DNA of 64,000 nt from Doris montereyensis (Eukaryota; Mollusca; Gastropoda; Nudibranchia; Dorididae), in the NCBI GenBank assembly GCA_037039925.1, contig JAXRKP010000855.1:36001-100000 (forward strand), written 5' to 3'. Positions 44,901 to 55,003 of the stretch are shown piece after piece (the first letter of the stretch is position 1; each line of letters opens with the position of its first letter). The position numbers and the translations under genes were made by a program. Under the pieces are notes generated by a model. The model searched no databases, was not told the DNA's origin, and saw nothing but the letters and a program-made list of their open reading frames with translations.

Positions 44901-45661
44901 GGTAGGATTTAAACATCTTCCTTGACTGCCAAGGACATTGGCAAAAGATGACATTTTTCATGATGGGAACATTTGTATTGGTAATGATAGTTTGTGAGTT
45001 TATGGTTTCATGCAATTTCATGTAAGTCTTTTTGGAGAATGGTCTGTACTTGTGCAAGGCTATTATGGCCCATGTAGCTGGAGCTAATCCTTGTTTCTGT
45101 AGCATGAAACGGAACAGGTGATAATAATCACCTTCTGGGCAGGCCACTAGTCTTACGCAGGTTTTACTCCCAAGCTGCTGCTTGTACCCATTTGCACCTA
45201 TGAGTCGAGTGGGGAACATATGTGTTATTAGTGTTTTTTCTATGGAAAACGTCAGACCCGCCTTTCCTCGGACTCCAACTCGGTACCTATTGGTCCCAAG
45301 TCCGCCAGCCTAACCACTCGGTCGCTGACGCCACATCACTGACAATACATAACAATAATTATTATCTTTTTGTCTCTAGATTTTATGAGGTCGTTTCTTA
45401 CACAAGGTATGTCAGTCAAGCTATACATTCTTCTTGATGTTTCTTGTTTGATATCCCCAGATGTAAAACCAGATTTCACTAAACTGAAGAAGATGCGTGT
45501 TGGAGAATTGAAGAAAATTCTGTCTGGCTGGGGTGAGGACAATGCGTGCAAAGGATGTGCTGAAAAATCTGACTTTGTCAAAAAAAGTGAGAGAGCTGCT
45601 GCCCAAATACGACCCACAGGAGTACAAAAAATTGCAGGCACATGAGAAAACAGAGTTATGA
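41878..45661 (+). CDS. MANF: MANF, mesencephalic astrocyte-derived neurotrophic factor (gene span, 4 coding exons)
   Basis: Exons 41878-41989, 42790-42920, 44595-44735 and 45461-45661 give 194 residues if two one-base indels are allowed (human MANF has 182, the first being longer here at the signal peptide). Residues 1-28 form a hydrophobic secretory signal. Eight cysteines (36, 39, 69, 82, 113, 124, 158, 161) match the eight conserved ones of MANF/CDNF: a saposin-like N-domain, then a SAP-like C-domain with C-K-G-C. The end, K-T-E-L, is a KDEL-type ER retention signal. MANF is an ER-resident, stress-induced, partly secreted factor that binds BiP and protects cells. Indels sit at the G run 44640-44642 (one missing) and the A7 run 45580-45586 (one extra). 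Confidence 0.92.
42560..42695 (+). repeat. Short dispersed repeat family M, copy
   Basis: TATTGGTTGCCGAGTATATG, GGTAGATCCTACTTATATCC, then ATCTGAGATCATCGCATGGG and GGTTTCAATTGCAATGAGAC. It lies in MANF intron 1, about 95 bp before exon 2. Confidence 0.75.
42790..42920 (+). CDS. MANF: MANF coding exon 2 (saposin-like domain)
   Basis: The acceptor TTCTCCACAG ends at 42789; the donor is CGATTT|GTAAGT at 42920/42921, phase 0. It reads [10 protein letters not shown] and ends G-K-E-N-R-F. Human MANF has C-E-V-C-I-S-Y-L and G-K-E-N-R-L at these places, so the match is firm. Confidence 0.94.
43330..44170 (+). mobile_element. Decayed non-LTR retrotransposon endonuclease (APE-type)
   Basis: Broken frames read in order: T-W-N-V-W near 43378, [10 protein letters not shown] near 43453, [12 protein letters not shown] near 43784, N-G-E-R-L-L near 43873, then I-D-Y-I-I-V-S-S near 44043 and [10 protein letters not shown] near 44118. 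These are successive motifs of the apurinic-type endonuclease of RTE-like elements, including the G-D-L/F-N and final S-D-H-H. Several frameshifts and stops make it non-functional. It is in MANF intron 2, same strand. No reverse transcriptase follows. Confidence 0.8.
44282..44356. repeat. GTA/GTT-rich microsatellite
   Basis: Imperfect GTAGTAGTGGTAGTT repeats at the 3' edge of the retrotransposon relic, in MANF intron 2. Confidence 0.85.
44595..44735 (+). CDS. MANF: MANF coding exon 3, with one missing base
   Basis: The acceptor TTAATTTCAG ends at 44594; the donor is TTTG|GTGAGT at 44735/44736. It starts [12 protein letters not shown] in phase 0. After I-L-G the literal frame stops within two codons; adding one G to the run at 44640-44642 gives [16 protein letters not shown] and D-S-Q-I-C-E-L, matching human MANF (H-I-P-V-E-K-I-C; D-S-Q-I-C-E-L), and leaves phase 1 as exon 4 needs. 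Confidence 0.88.
45055..45340 (-). repeat. tRNA-derived SINE family B, copy with clear head
   Basis: On the minus strand the head reads GGCGTCAGCGACCGAGTGG and TTAGGCTGGCGGACTTGGG, close to a tRNA with a long variable arm (box A: GCGACCGAGTGGTTAGGC). The body contains TGGGAGTAAAACCTG, ATTATCACCTGTTCC and GGGCCATAAT, as in the copies at 37460 and 58610. It lies in MANF intron 3. Confidence 0.78.
45461..45661 (+). CDS. MANF: MANF terminal coding exon, with one extra base, ending K-T-E-L
   Basis: The acceptor TATCCCCAG ends at 45460 and completes Asp with exon 3. It reads [10 protein letters not shown] and [13 protein letters not shown]. Read literally it then drifts to a stop at 45643-45645. 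Dropping one A from the A7 run at 45580-45586 gives V-R-E-L-L-P-K-Y and a C-terminus E-K-T-E-L with TGA at 45659-45661. Human MANF has I-N-E-L-M-P-K-Y there and ends R-T-D-L. Confidence 0.88.
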
Positions 45662-46049
45662 TGACACACCCGTCTTAGTATGTTTGTGATATACTCAGCT
45701 AGAGGGAAGCGTGACCAGTGCGGGAAAGTGACTAATGAATTTTTAAAGAATGTCTGTGTGAACGTGTGCTCAAATTGCAGTTCTAGGCTATGTAAATGAG
45801 GGGGTGAGATGCCAAACCCGCTATGTGCCATATTTACATTTTGGGAGGGTTTTTTTCTCCATCTCGAACTGTGAAGGAAAAGTCTTGTGATGATGAAATC
45901 AATTTTTGTTAAAAATTGACATATATCATATTATAAATGGGCTCTAAACATCAAATTGATAGGGCTTTATTTAGAACTAAGGGGAGATAAGATTGATTTT
46001 CTCAAGTTATCTTTTTGAATATAGCAGTTTTTGCACCTCACCCCATCAT

Positions 46050-46054
<5 letters not shown>

Positions 46055-46095
<41 letters not shown>

Positions 46096-46116
46096 ATATA
46101 TATATATATATATATT

Positions 46117-46152
<36 letters not shown>
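46055..46152. repeat. TA microsatellite
   Basis: About 98 bp of TA dinucleotides with a few breaks, in the MANF 3' untranslated or downstream region. Confidence 0.95.
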
Positions 46153-46154
<2 letters not shown>

Positions 46155-46396
46155 GTACATGTATATTGTATAATATGGTATGTTCTATTGTTGAAAAAGT
46201 TACAAGCCAGCCATGGATTGAAATTGATGCGACGACAATGACTTCTGATTGCTTTGTGCCAGTATTGATTGAATGATACAGCTTTTTAAGTTATTTTAAA
46301 TTTTCATGAGTAAACTTTGTTGTTTTTTTAATTTGATTTCTTTTTATCTTTAAAGGTGGGGGCTATGAGGAATATCTTTTTATTTTTTTGTGATCG

Positions 46397-46402
46397 AATA
46401 AA
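46397..46402 (+). terminator. MANF: AATAAA, possible MANF polyadenylation signal
   Basis: The first canonical AATAAA after the MANF stop, 736 nt downstream. Another AATAAA occurs near 46643. Confidence 0.35.
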
Positions 46403-46649
46403 AATAGATCTCTTTTCATTAAATGTTAAAAGCACAGAGCAATTTTGTGTGTGCGCATTAATGTGGCGTTACTTAAAGTTAGTCAGAGGAAACACTCTTT
46501 GGTTCTGGATTTTTTCAATTTGTGAAAATTAAGATATATACTCCTTGAGTTTGAGAGCTGGTTTTGATTCTGAATTTGTGGTTCCTTTTTTTAGGGGGAG
46601 GGTGTTTTCTACTTCTATTCTTATACGTTTGAATTTTTTAGGAATAAAC

Positions 46650-47324
46650 GTAAAGAACCTTCAGGGAATGAATGTCTCATCTTGTACGATGTTGAAATAG
46701 TTTATTATCACTGTGCTATAATTCACATCATGAATTGAGGTTTAAGCAACATCGTTCATCTGAGGGCAACGTCTGTGTGGAATCTCTTTTTCTTCATCTC
46801 ATATCAAGGGTATTGTCATTTCATTATCAAACTGCTGTAGTATAAAAAATATTTTTAAAATCCACAAAAAAAAGATGTGAACTTTAAAAAAATCCTTCCT
46901 TTTATGTTTTGTGAATTTTGTTATATTAAAATTATTATTTAATATTCCTTAAATATACTTTTATGTCTTGTTGTTTCTCTTCTTTATGAAGAATGGATAA
47001 TGAAAGTGAAGCACAAAATGTGTTGAGTCATTGTTTGAAGGTCGTAGACCGTAAGATGCACAGTATGTCTTTTTTAGTTTTGAAAAGGGGTAGGCCTACC
47101 AGTATTCATGACAACGTAATTTGTAAAAATCCTCTCCTGTCTCACTCTTAGGCTTACAGCCTATAATTTAAGCTGTGATCCTCTGAATTACCTGCTACCT
47201 CTTTCACTTTTACCTTTTTGTAATGTTGTCTTTAACCTTTGCTCATTCTTTTCTTTCCACTTCCATTATAATATTATCCTCCGTCTCAATAGGTCAATTC
47301 TTGAATGTTTTATGGGTCTATTGA
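46650..47324. other. Downstream of MANF, nothing recognised
   Basis: AT-rich sequence with no ORF of note, no splice-supported exon and no clear repeat. Confidence 0.5.
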
Positions 47325-47640
47325 TGATAATTGGTCGAGGCCTCGGTAGTCCAGACGCAAGTTGTAAGCCTTTGAACTAAAAGGTAGTGGGATTGAGCCC
47401 CGCCAGCGGTTAAAGGGATTTCTCGATTTTTTTCAAGCAAAGTCAACCCCTGGTCCATGTAGGTGGATCGACATCTAGTCCTATCGGAGATGAACGATAA
47501 AAAAGGTGGCCCCGTGTGCAGATCACAACACTGCAAGTTAGAAATCCATTGGCTGTTTACAGGGCGGTGCTGGTAAAATGTAAAATCACGAGATCACCTT
47601 AGTTGTGGATGTGGGTGAATCAAATCAAAATTTTAAAAAC
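47325..47640 (+). repeat. tRNA-derived SINE family A, full-length copy
   Basis: The head reads GCCTCGGTAGTCCAGACGCA and further on GTGGGATTGAGCCCC (box B-like). Body blocks are CCCTGGTCCATGTAGGTGGA, CATCTAGTCCTATCGGAGAT, CAGATCACAACACTGCAAG, GGCTGTTTACAGGGCGGT and the end GAGATCACCTTAGTTGTGGA. This is the best complete plus-strand copy and defines the family at about 310 bp. Confidence 0.82.
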
Positions 47641-47779
47641 AAGATAATCGTTATGAGTGGGTCCTACTACTACAGTAGACTCCGCCAAATGGCACGCTGT
47701 CGTGATGCAAGATTTGTTCATGTAACTGTAACTGAATTTTACAAGGTTGGCTTTGCCAGAATACTAAAATAATTGTAAT

Positions 47780-48102
47780 AAAACAAATGCATTTCTATGG
47801 TGCTCATCATCATCAACTTCTGAGGGCTTTACAGTGACATGTCAGAGTACAGTCAATTAAATAAAAGTATAAAAACTTCTTTGATGCAAACGGAAATAAA
47901 ATAATTTAAATAAAATTACAAGAGGGGTAGAGTAGAAAAATAAAAATAATTACATATATAGAACCTAAGCTGTTCATTAACAATGCATATACAATTAGTT
48001 TGGTGGGTATGCAATCATAAATAAGTGGTATTTCAAAGACTTCTTGAAGGACTTAAGGGTTTCCTTCGATTTGGTCTCCCAGGGCAGCAGGCTGTTGCAA
48101 AC

Positions 48103-48133
<31 letters not shown>

Positions 48134-48490
48134 GGGCAGAGAATTTAAAAACTCGCTCACCATAAGATTTTAGACACATTCTTGGAAGTTCTAAAATTGT
48201 ACTGTTATTGGTGGAGTGCAAAATTCTTATGGGAGTCTTTTTACGTACATGTTCAGTTAGGTACTTAGGTCCAGAATCATTGAGTCATTTGTTTGACAAT
48301 GTGGCAATTTCATGTTCAATTCTTTGCTTCACTGGAAGCCAGTGGAGGGATTGGAGAAGTGGTGAGACGTCATCGGATGTTTTTCTTTTGAAAACAATTT
48401 TGACTTCTGTGTAGCTTTCCCAGCCTTTCACTACTTTCAGAGGAGAGACCAAAAAGAAGGGCGTTGCAGTAGTCCATTTTTGAAAAAAAC
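47780..48490. repeat. Probable old dispersed repeat
   Basis: Phrases such as CAGGGCAGCAGGCTGTTGCA, CTTTGCTTCACTGGAAGCCAGTG and GTTGCAGTAGTCC resemble a repeat type I associate with many animal genomes, but I cannot name it. It is interrupted by a run of about 26 G at 48113-48136. No intact coding frame. Confidence 0.3.
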
Positions 48491-50300
48491 CAACGATACA
48501 ATAAGAATGGTTACAACTGTTTGATACATCCTTCTAATCAAATTAATTCTAAATAGAGAGTTCTACATAACAAGTTAATATAGTTCGACATTAACAAATT
48601 TTTATTAAAAACTACACCGAAATGTTTGACGGTGTCTTTTGGAATAGTTTCAGTGCCATTTACACATTGATTATGACATCCTTTTCACTAATTCTTTTTC
48701 GAATGATCTTGTCATGATGTTGTCGTTTCCCAACACCAGCCCATCTCTCTCGAGGCAGTCGATGACAAAGGGGTGGGGCTGGACTAAAATCGGAATGGTA
48801 TGCTAGGTCTTGCATTGACAACAGATCAAATAGCGACGGGGTCAGACATGGTGGTAGGGCATAGTCGCCATTGTTGTCTTTGTTTAAAAAATTATTTCTA
48901 CTCACCAGGATGGCAAAATTGAACATGGCTGTGGTGAAAGTGAAAATATCCATGGTGTCAAATTGGAGTAAAACCATTTAAAATTATTTAGTATGCAAAA
49001 ACCATCTGATTAAAAGTTCTAAAAATCAAGGGGTTGACATCACAGAAGTTTAAAATTATAAATTGCTAAAAAATATAGATGAGAGGAATAATTCCAGTAG
49101 AATATCGTTTTTCAATTCAAGTCAATCAACTTTATTATTTTTTTAAAGCAAGGACATATTTGTGTTATCACAATTTCCGTTTGAAAAATAAAATACATGT
49201 AATACATCAAAGTATTTAAATTAAAAACAAATTAACTTAAGTTAATCATTAAAAATAGATTTTAGAGAAATTGTGTTATCACTAAATGTCCAGTGCTTGG
49301 GAAAAAGAAAATGAGCATTTATCAAAGTATTTCAAGGGCAACAATTTTGGGGAGGGGGGCGGGGGTGATCTTAAATGTGCATTAGGGTGAGAAATTCAAC
49401 ATTTACGAAAAAATGTCGAAGTGCGATCAATGGGGATACCTGGAAACCATTTTCATTTAGCTCTTTAGCAAAGAGATGGTGAGCGCGCATGGGGTGGGGG
49501 GGGCGGGGTTGACCATCACTCGAAGGCAACGAAAACCCGAAGGCACAATGGATACAGCCAATGCAAGACAGGGGCAATAAATAAAACTGTTCACAATTGT
49601 CCCTCGATCGCGATGAGTGCCCTGTCTTTTAAAAACGCCAGCTGATTGCAGCCACTGGCATTTTTACTTTACAATATCAGAAAAGAGCCGTAGGTGAGTC
49701 TGAAGAGTTCAATTCTAATTGCCCAGTGATAAACCAGTGATCCAAATGGCTGTGCAATGGGTCGAGTTAAGAAGAGAAAACTGATCACCTTTTATTACAT
49801 TACAATGAATAGGGTGGTGTCACTGTCATTGTCAATGCATGGCATATCGTTGACGTGGATTAAAGCCCTTTTCGAGGGGATTACATTCTGTATGATAACA
49901 TTAAATATTTTTTTTATCAATTACATATGTATTTTATGTTAATTTGGAGAAAATGATACCTGCAGTTGCCGTTGAGACAGAGCATTTAAGTTTAAGCGAA
50001 AATCTTGAATTTCAAACGGACATTTAGAGGAGCAATTTATATAGAAAAATTTGGTTTTATCGAGATTGCGGGCATTTAGGCGGCCACTACAGTATATATG
50101 AAGATGCAACGGTAAGTAAATAGATAGTGCAGTGAAACAATACGCATACAAAATAATTTTGTAAGTCTTGTCTTTAATTTGTTGCATTTAGAATTAATTC
50201 CTGTGAAATATAAACTTGATCTGTGATAACCCATTGTTGCCTCGTCACAGTGACACAATCTGTCACGCACGTGAGTGTGTGTGTGTGTGAGTGTCATCTA
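48491..50300. other. No gene recognised
   Basis: A possible minus-strand exon start lies at 48977-48905 (see findings). Otherwise AT-rich sequence with G runs near 49352 and 49493; GT dinucleotides at 50276-50290. Confidence 0.4.
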
Positions 50301-50429
50301 GATCTATGTTAACCATGGGCACACATACACACTTCAATTTTACAACCAGTCTTGGCTGTCTCAGCTCTGGTTCCCCTTACCCTCTCCTTCCCTCCCCGAC
50401 TCAGTAGGTCTGCCAAACAGACAGCCAAT

Positions 50430-51149
<720 letters not shown>

Positions 51150-51557
51150 CGTGGTGGAAAACTCTGCGAAAGGTTGTGTGTCACTTTTGCCCACCCACAG
51201 AGATCGGACTCTGTATGACGAATGTCATTATCAACCAAAAAAAAAAACAACTCTTTGCTAGATTTCGTTGTGTAATGTCTCCACCGCCCCACCCCTTGGT
51301 GTAGTTTTGAGTGAGAGAAGAACGTAACACTAGTAACAGATCCGTGACATTACAGGAGAAGAAGTAGAGCGCATAGGGTCTTGACTTTAAATCACAAACA
51401 ACTATAACAAAACAAAGGTGTTTAACCCAAAACAAGAACGGCACTGTGACTGTGAGTAATGGGTTGTGGCCCTTGATTCCGTCAAAATGCCCCTTCGCCC
51501 ACGCGCACGATTTTGTTGTCACCCATGGACTGTGCATTTTGACGGGGATTTCTGTTA

Positions 51558-51690
51558 GGGGCGGTAGGCTGGTTCTGGCGTTAGGTCTTCCAACTTCTTT
51601 TCCTTCGCTCTTCCACCTGTCTTTCCTCTGAAATCACCCTGAGATCGCTGCATTATGGTGGACAGGGGTGACTTTCCATGAATCAAATCC
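51558..51690 (+). repeat. Short dispersed repeat family M, copy
   Basis: GCGGTAGGCTGGTTCTGGCG, AGGTCTTCCAACTTCTTTTC, CACCCTGAGATCGCTGCATT and GGTGGACAGGGGTGACTTTC. Confidence 0.75.
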
Positions 51691-51974
51691 TGAGATCACC
51701 GTAGTTGGCGATGGATAAATGCACACCCTTTGGGCGCTGGGGGTCCCTTTATTTGTATGCATACCGTGTGTTTATGGGAATTTTATGTGGACACAACTCG
51801 TGTTATTACTGCTAATACTGTTATGCAGCTCTACAGGTAAAATGTGTCTACTGTCATGTAAGTTATTGATCACGCCCTAGACGTCCCTTGATTATCACTG
51901 GTGTACACATGACGCGAGCCGGTCACTGGAGGCCTTTCACTAATTCATTACAACAATGGCAAACGGGGTTTTAA

Positions 51975-53140
51975 TGCCTCAAACAACACAGCTTGAATGG
52001 ACAATGATTGATAGAAGCAATGAAGGTTTTGGAAATCTCTCAAACAACACAGCTTGAATGAACAATGATTGATAGAAACAATGAAGGTTTAAAAACCTCA
52101 AACAACACAGCTTGAATGAACAATGATTGATAGAAACAATGAAGGTTTTAAAACCTCAAACAACACAGCTTGAATGAACAATGATTGATAGAAACAATGA
52201 AGGTTTTAAATCTCAAACAACACAGGTTGAATGAAAAATGATTGATAGAAACAATGGAGGTTTATACAAACAACACAGCTTGAATGTACAATGATTGATA
52301 GAAACAATGAAGGTTTAAACAAACAACACAGCTTGAATGAACAATGATTGATAGAAACAATGAAGGTTTAAAAACCTCAAACAACACAGCTTGAATGAAC
52401 AATGATTGATAGAAACAATGCAGGTTTAAACAAACAACACAGCTTGAATGAACAATGATTGATAGAAACAATGAAGGTTTAAACAAACAACACAGCTTGA
52501 ATGAACAATGATTGATAGAAACAATGCAGGTTTAAACAAACAACACAGGTTGAATGAACAATGATTGATAGAAACAATGAAGGTTTAAAAACCTCAAACA
52601 ACACAGGTTGAAGGAACAATGATTGATAGAAACAATAAAGGTTTAAACAAACAACACAGCTTGAATGAACAATGATTGATAGAAACAATGCAGGTTTAAA
52701 CAAACAACACAGCTTGAATGAACAATGATTGATAGAAACAATGCAGGTTTAAACAAACAACACGGGTTGAATGAACAATGATTGATAGAAACAATGAAAG
52801 TTTAAACAAACAACACAGCTTGAATGAACAATGATTGATAGAAACAATGAAGGTTTTAAATCTCAAACAACACAAGTTGAATGAACAATGATTAATAGAA
52901 ACAATGAAGGTTTAAAAACCTCAAACAACACAGGTTGAATGAACAATGATTGATAGAAACAATGAAGGTTTTAAAACCTCAAATAACACAGCTTGAATGA
53001 ACAATGATTGATAGAAACAATGAAGGTTTTAAAACCTCAAATAACACAGCTTGAATGAACAATGATTGATAGAAACAATGAAGGTTTTAAAATCTCAAAT
53101 AACACAGCTTGAATGAACAATGATTGATAGAAACAAAGGT
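51975..53140. repeat. Minisatellite, about 53-58-bp unit, about 21 copies
   Basis: Core AACAACACAGCTTGAATGAA plus CAATGATTGATAGAAACAAT and GAAGGTTTAAA, with two end variants (AAACAAAC or AAACCTCA) that alter unit length. Variant CAGGTT in place of CAGCTT and GCAGG in place of GAAGG recur in blocks. Confidence 0.96.
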
Positions 53141-53289
53141 TTTTTTTTTCTCAGTTTCGTTGATCTTTTATTTATTTTTTTGTACAAATTTGCAAGATGG
53201 ATTCGCAATGGAATCATCAACGACTTTGCCTCCTGGAACACGACCCAGACTTGTCTATGTCCAACTGTAATACATTGTAATCGTGATAT

Positions 53290-53620
53290 TTATTTGATTT
53301 GATCTACCCACATCCGCGACTAAGGCGATCTCAGCCGGGGGGTGGGGGGGGTGGTAAGTTTGTTTAAAAATTTTGCCTGGACTGCACTGTAAACAGCAAC
53401 GTGATCTTTATTAACGTGCACAGAATGTTGGAATCTGCACGTGGGATCTCATTTCTATCGTCCGTCTCCGATGGGACTAGGTGTCAATCCACTGGACCAG
53501 AGGGGTAGATTTTGCTTGACGTAAAATCGGCAAATTGTTTCAACCGTCGGCCTAGGCTCGAACACTGCCTTTTGGTTGAGAGGCCGACACTTGCCTCTGG
53601 ACTGCTTAGTTCACCTGTAA
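53290..53620 (-). repeat. tRNA-derived SINE family A, full-length copy
   Basis: On the minus strand: GCAGTCCAGAGGCAAGTGTC (box A region), AGTGTTCGAGCCTAGG (box B, GTTCGAGCC), TCTGGTCCAGTGGATTGACA, CCTAGTCCCATCGGAGACGG, GCTGTTTACAGTGCAGTCC and GCGGATGTGGGTAGATCAAA at the end. A G run interrupts the 3' part (53338-53351). Confidence 0.85.
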
Positions 53621-53879
53621 TAAAATAGAGACATCCACTCCACACACTTCATACCTGTGCCAACCTTGACTCAGCTTTTCATATTTTCACGTCCAAAGAA
53701 GATCTTTCTTTGATGTACTTATACATACACACACACGTGTATTTTACTATTACTGTATTACTGTATTACTGTATTACTGTATTACTGTATTACTGTATAA
53801 GTAAGCGATTGATACGTCACAACGAGGTCACGTAGACGTCATAAATTATTCTTTTGTTGTCGACGTCTCTTGGTACATG

Positions 53880-54530
53880 AAGAAAGAGAAAGAGGGATTT
53901 ATAGTCCGAATCCCCGTACAAGCGCAGGCTCACCGACTGTAGATCATTTATCCCCATGCAGGCCATTTCATTCAAAGTCCTTCCCAACTCTCGGGGATGG
54001 GGGGGGGCATACAGTACAGCAGGTTGCTCGGTACTAACACTGTGACAAGATCTATATTTACTTATATCTTGGTACTAACACTGTGACAAGATCTATATCT
54101 ACTTATAACTTGGTATTAAAACTGTGACAAGATCTATATCTACTTATAGCTTGGTACTAAAACTGTGACAAGATCTATATCTACTTATAGCTTGGTATTA
54201 ACACTGTGACAAGATCTATATCTACTTATAACTTGGTATTAAAACTGTGACAAGATCTATATCTACTTATAGCTTGGTACTAACACTGTGACAAAATCTA
54301 TATCTACTTATAACTTGGTACTAACACTGTGACAAGATCTATATCTACTTATAACTTGGTACTAACACTGTGACAAGATCTATCTCTATTTATAGCTTGG
54401 TACTCATTCCACGCCTGCGTCAAGTGAGGAAAGTAGAGTGAAGTACATTTCCCTAAAAGAAGAAAGTTGTGAAGAAAAAAACCCCCAAACAAGCCCACCA
54501 TCTCACAACAATACGGTTTAACTACAACTA
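53880..54530 (+). repeat. Dispersed family D copy containing a 41-bp array (54036-54400)
   Basis: The flanks match 36885-37220: GGGATTTATAGTCCGAATCC and GGCCATTTCATTCAAAGTCC before, CAAGTGAGGAAAGTAGAGTG after. Where the other copy has one ACACTCTGACAAGATTTTCT segment, this copy has about eight repeats of CTTGGTACTAACACTGTGAC plus AAGATCTATATCTACTTATAA. The array has clearly grown from internal sequence of the element. Confidence 0.85.
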
Positions 54531-54671
54531 CAACTACAGCTACACTACACCTACAGCTACAACTACGACAACAACTACAGCTACAACTACAATTACAACT
54601 ACAGCTACAACTAGAACCCTTGTGTTTGGTCTAATCAAAATGATCGTGCGTTTTACTTCGTTCATGGCTCG

Positions 54672-54812
54672 ACTGGTTGACGGGTGTTGCTGGTAAATCC
54701 TACTTCTTTCCTCTCCCTTTCACTCTTCCACTTATCTTTCATCTTGCTATTTCCTCTTAATTCACCCTGAGATCACTACATATAGTGGGTCGGGTAAATT
54801 CCACTGAATGAA
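54672..54812 (+). repeat. Short dispersed repeat family M, near-full copy
   Basis: TTGACGGGTGTTGCTGGTAA, ATCCTACTTCTTTCCTCTCC, TCATCTTGCTATTTCCTCTT, AATTCACCCTGAGATCACTA and GGTCGGGTAAATTCCA. A second partial 3' half follows at 54840-54960. Confidence 0.85.
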
Positions 54813-55003
54813 TCAACGTTTTTTTTTTTCTCTTTCACAATATATTTCATCTAGCTGTTTCCTCTGAATTCATCATGAAATCACTACAGATAGAAGACGG
54901 AGGAAATGCAATGAAAACATCATGAAATCACCGCAGATAGAAGACGGGGGAAATGCAATAAAAACATAAGAATCAAACAAATTGTTCATTTCGATAGCAT
55001 GCG

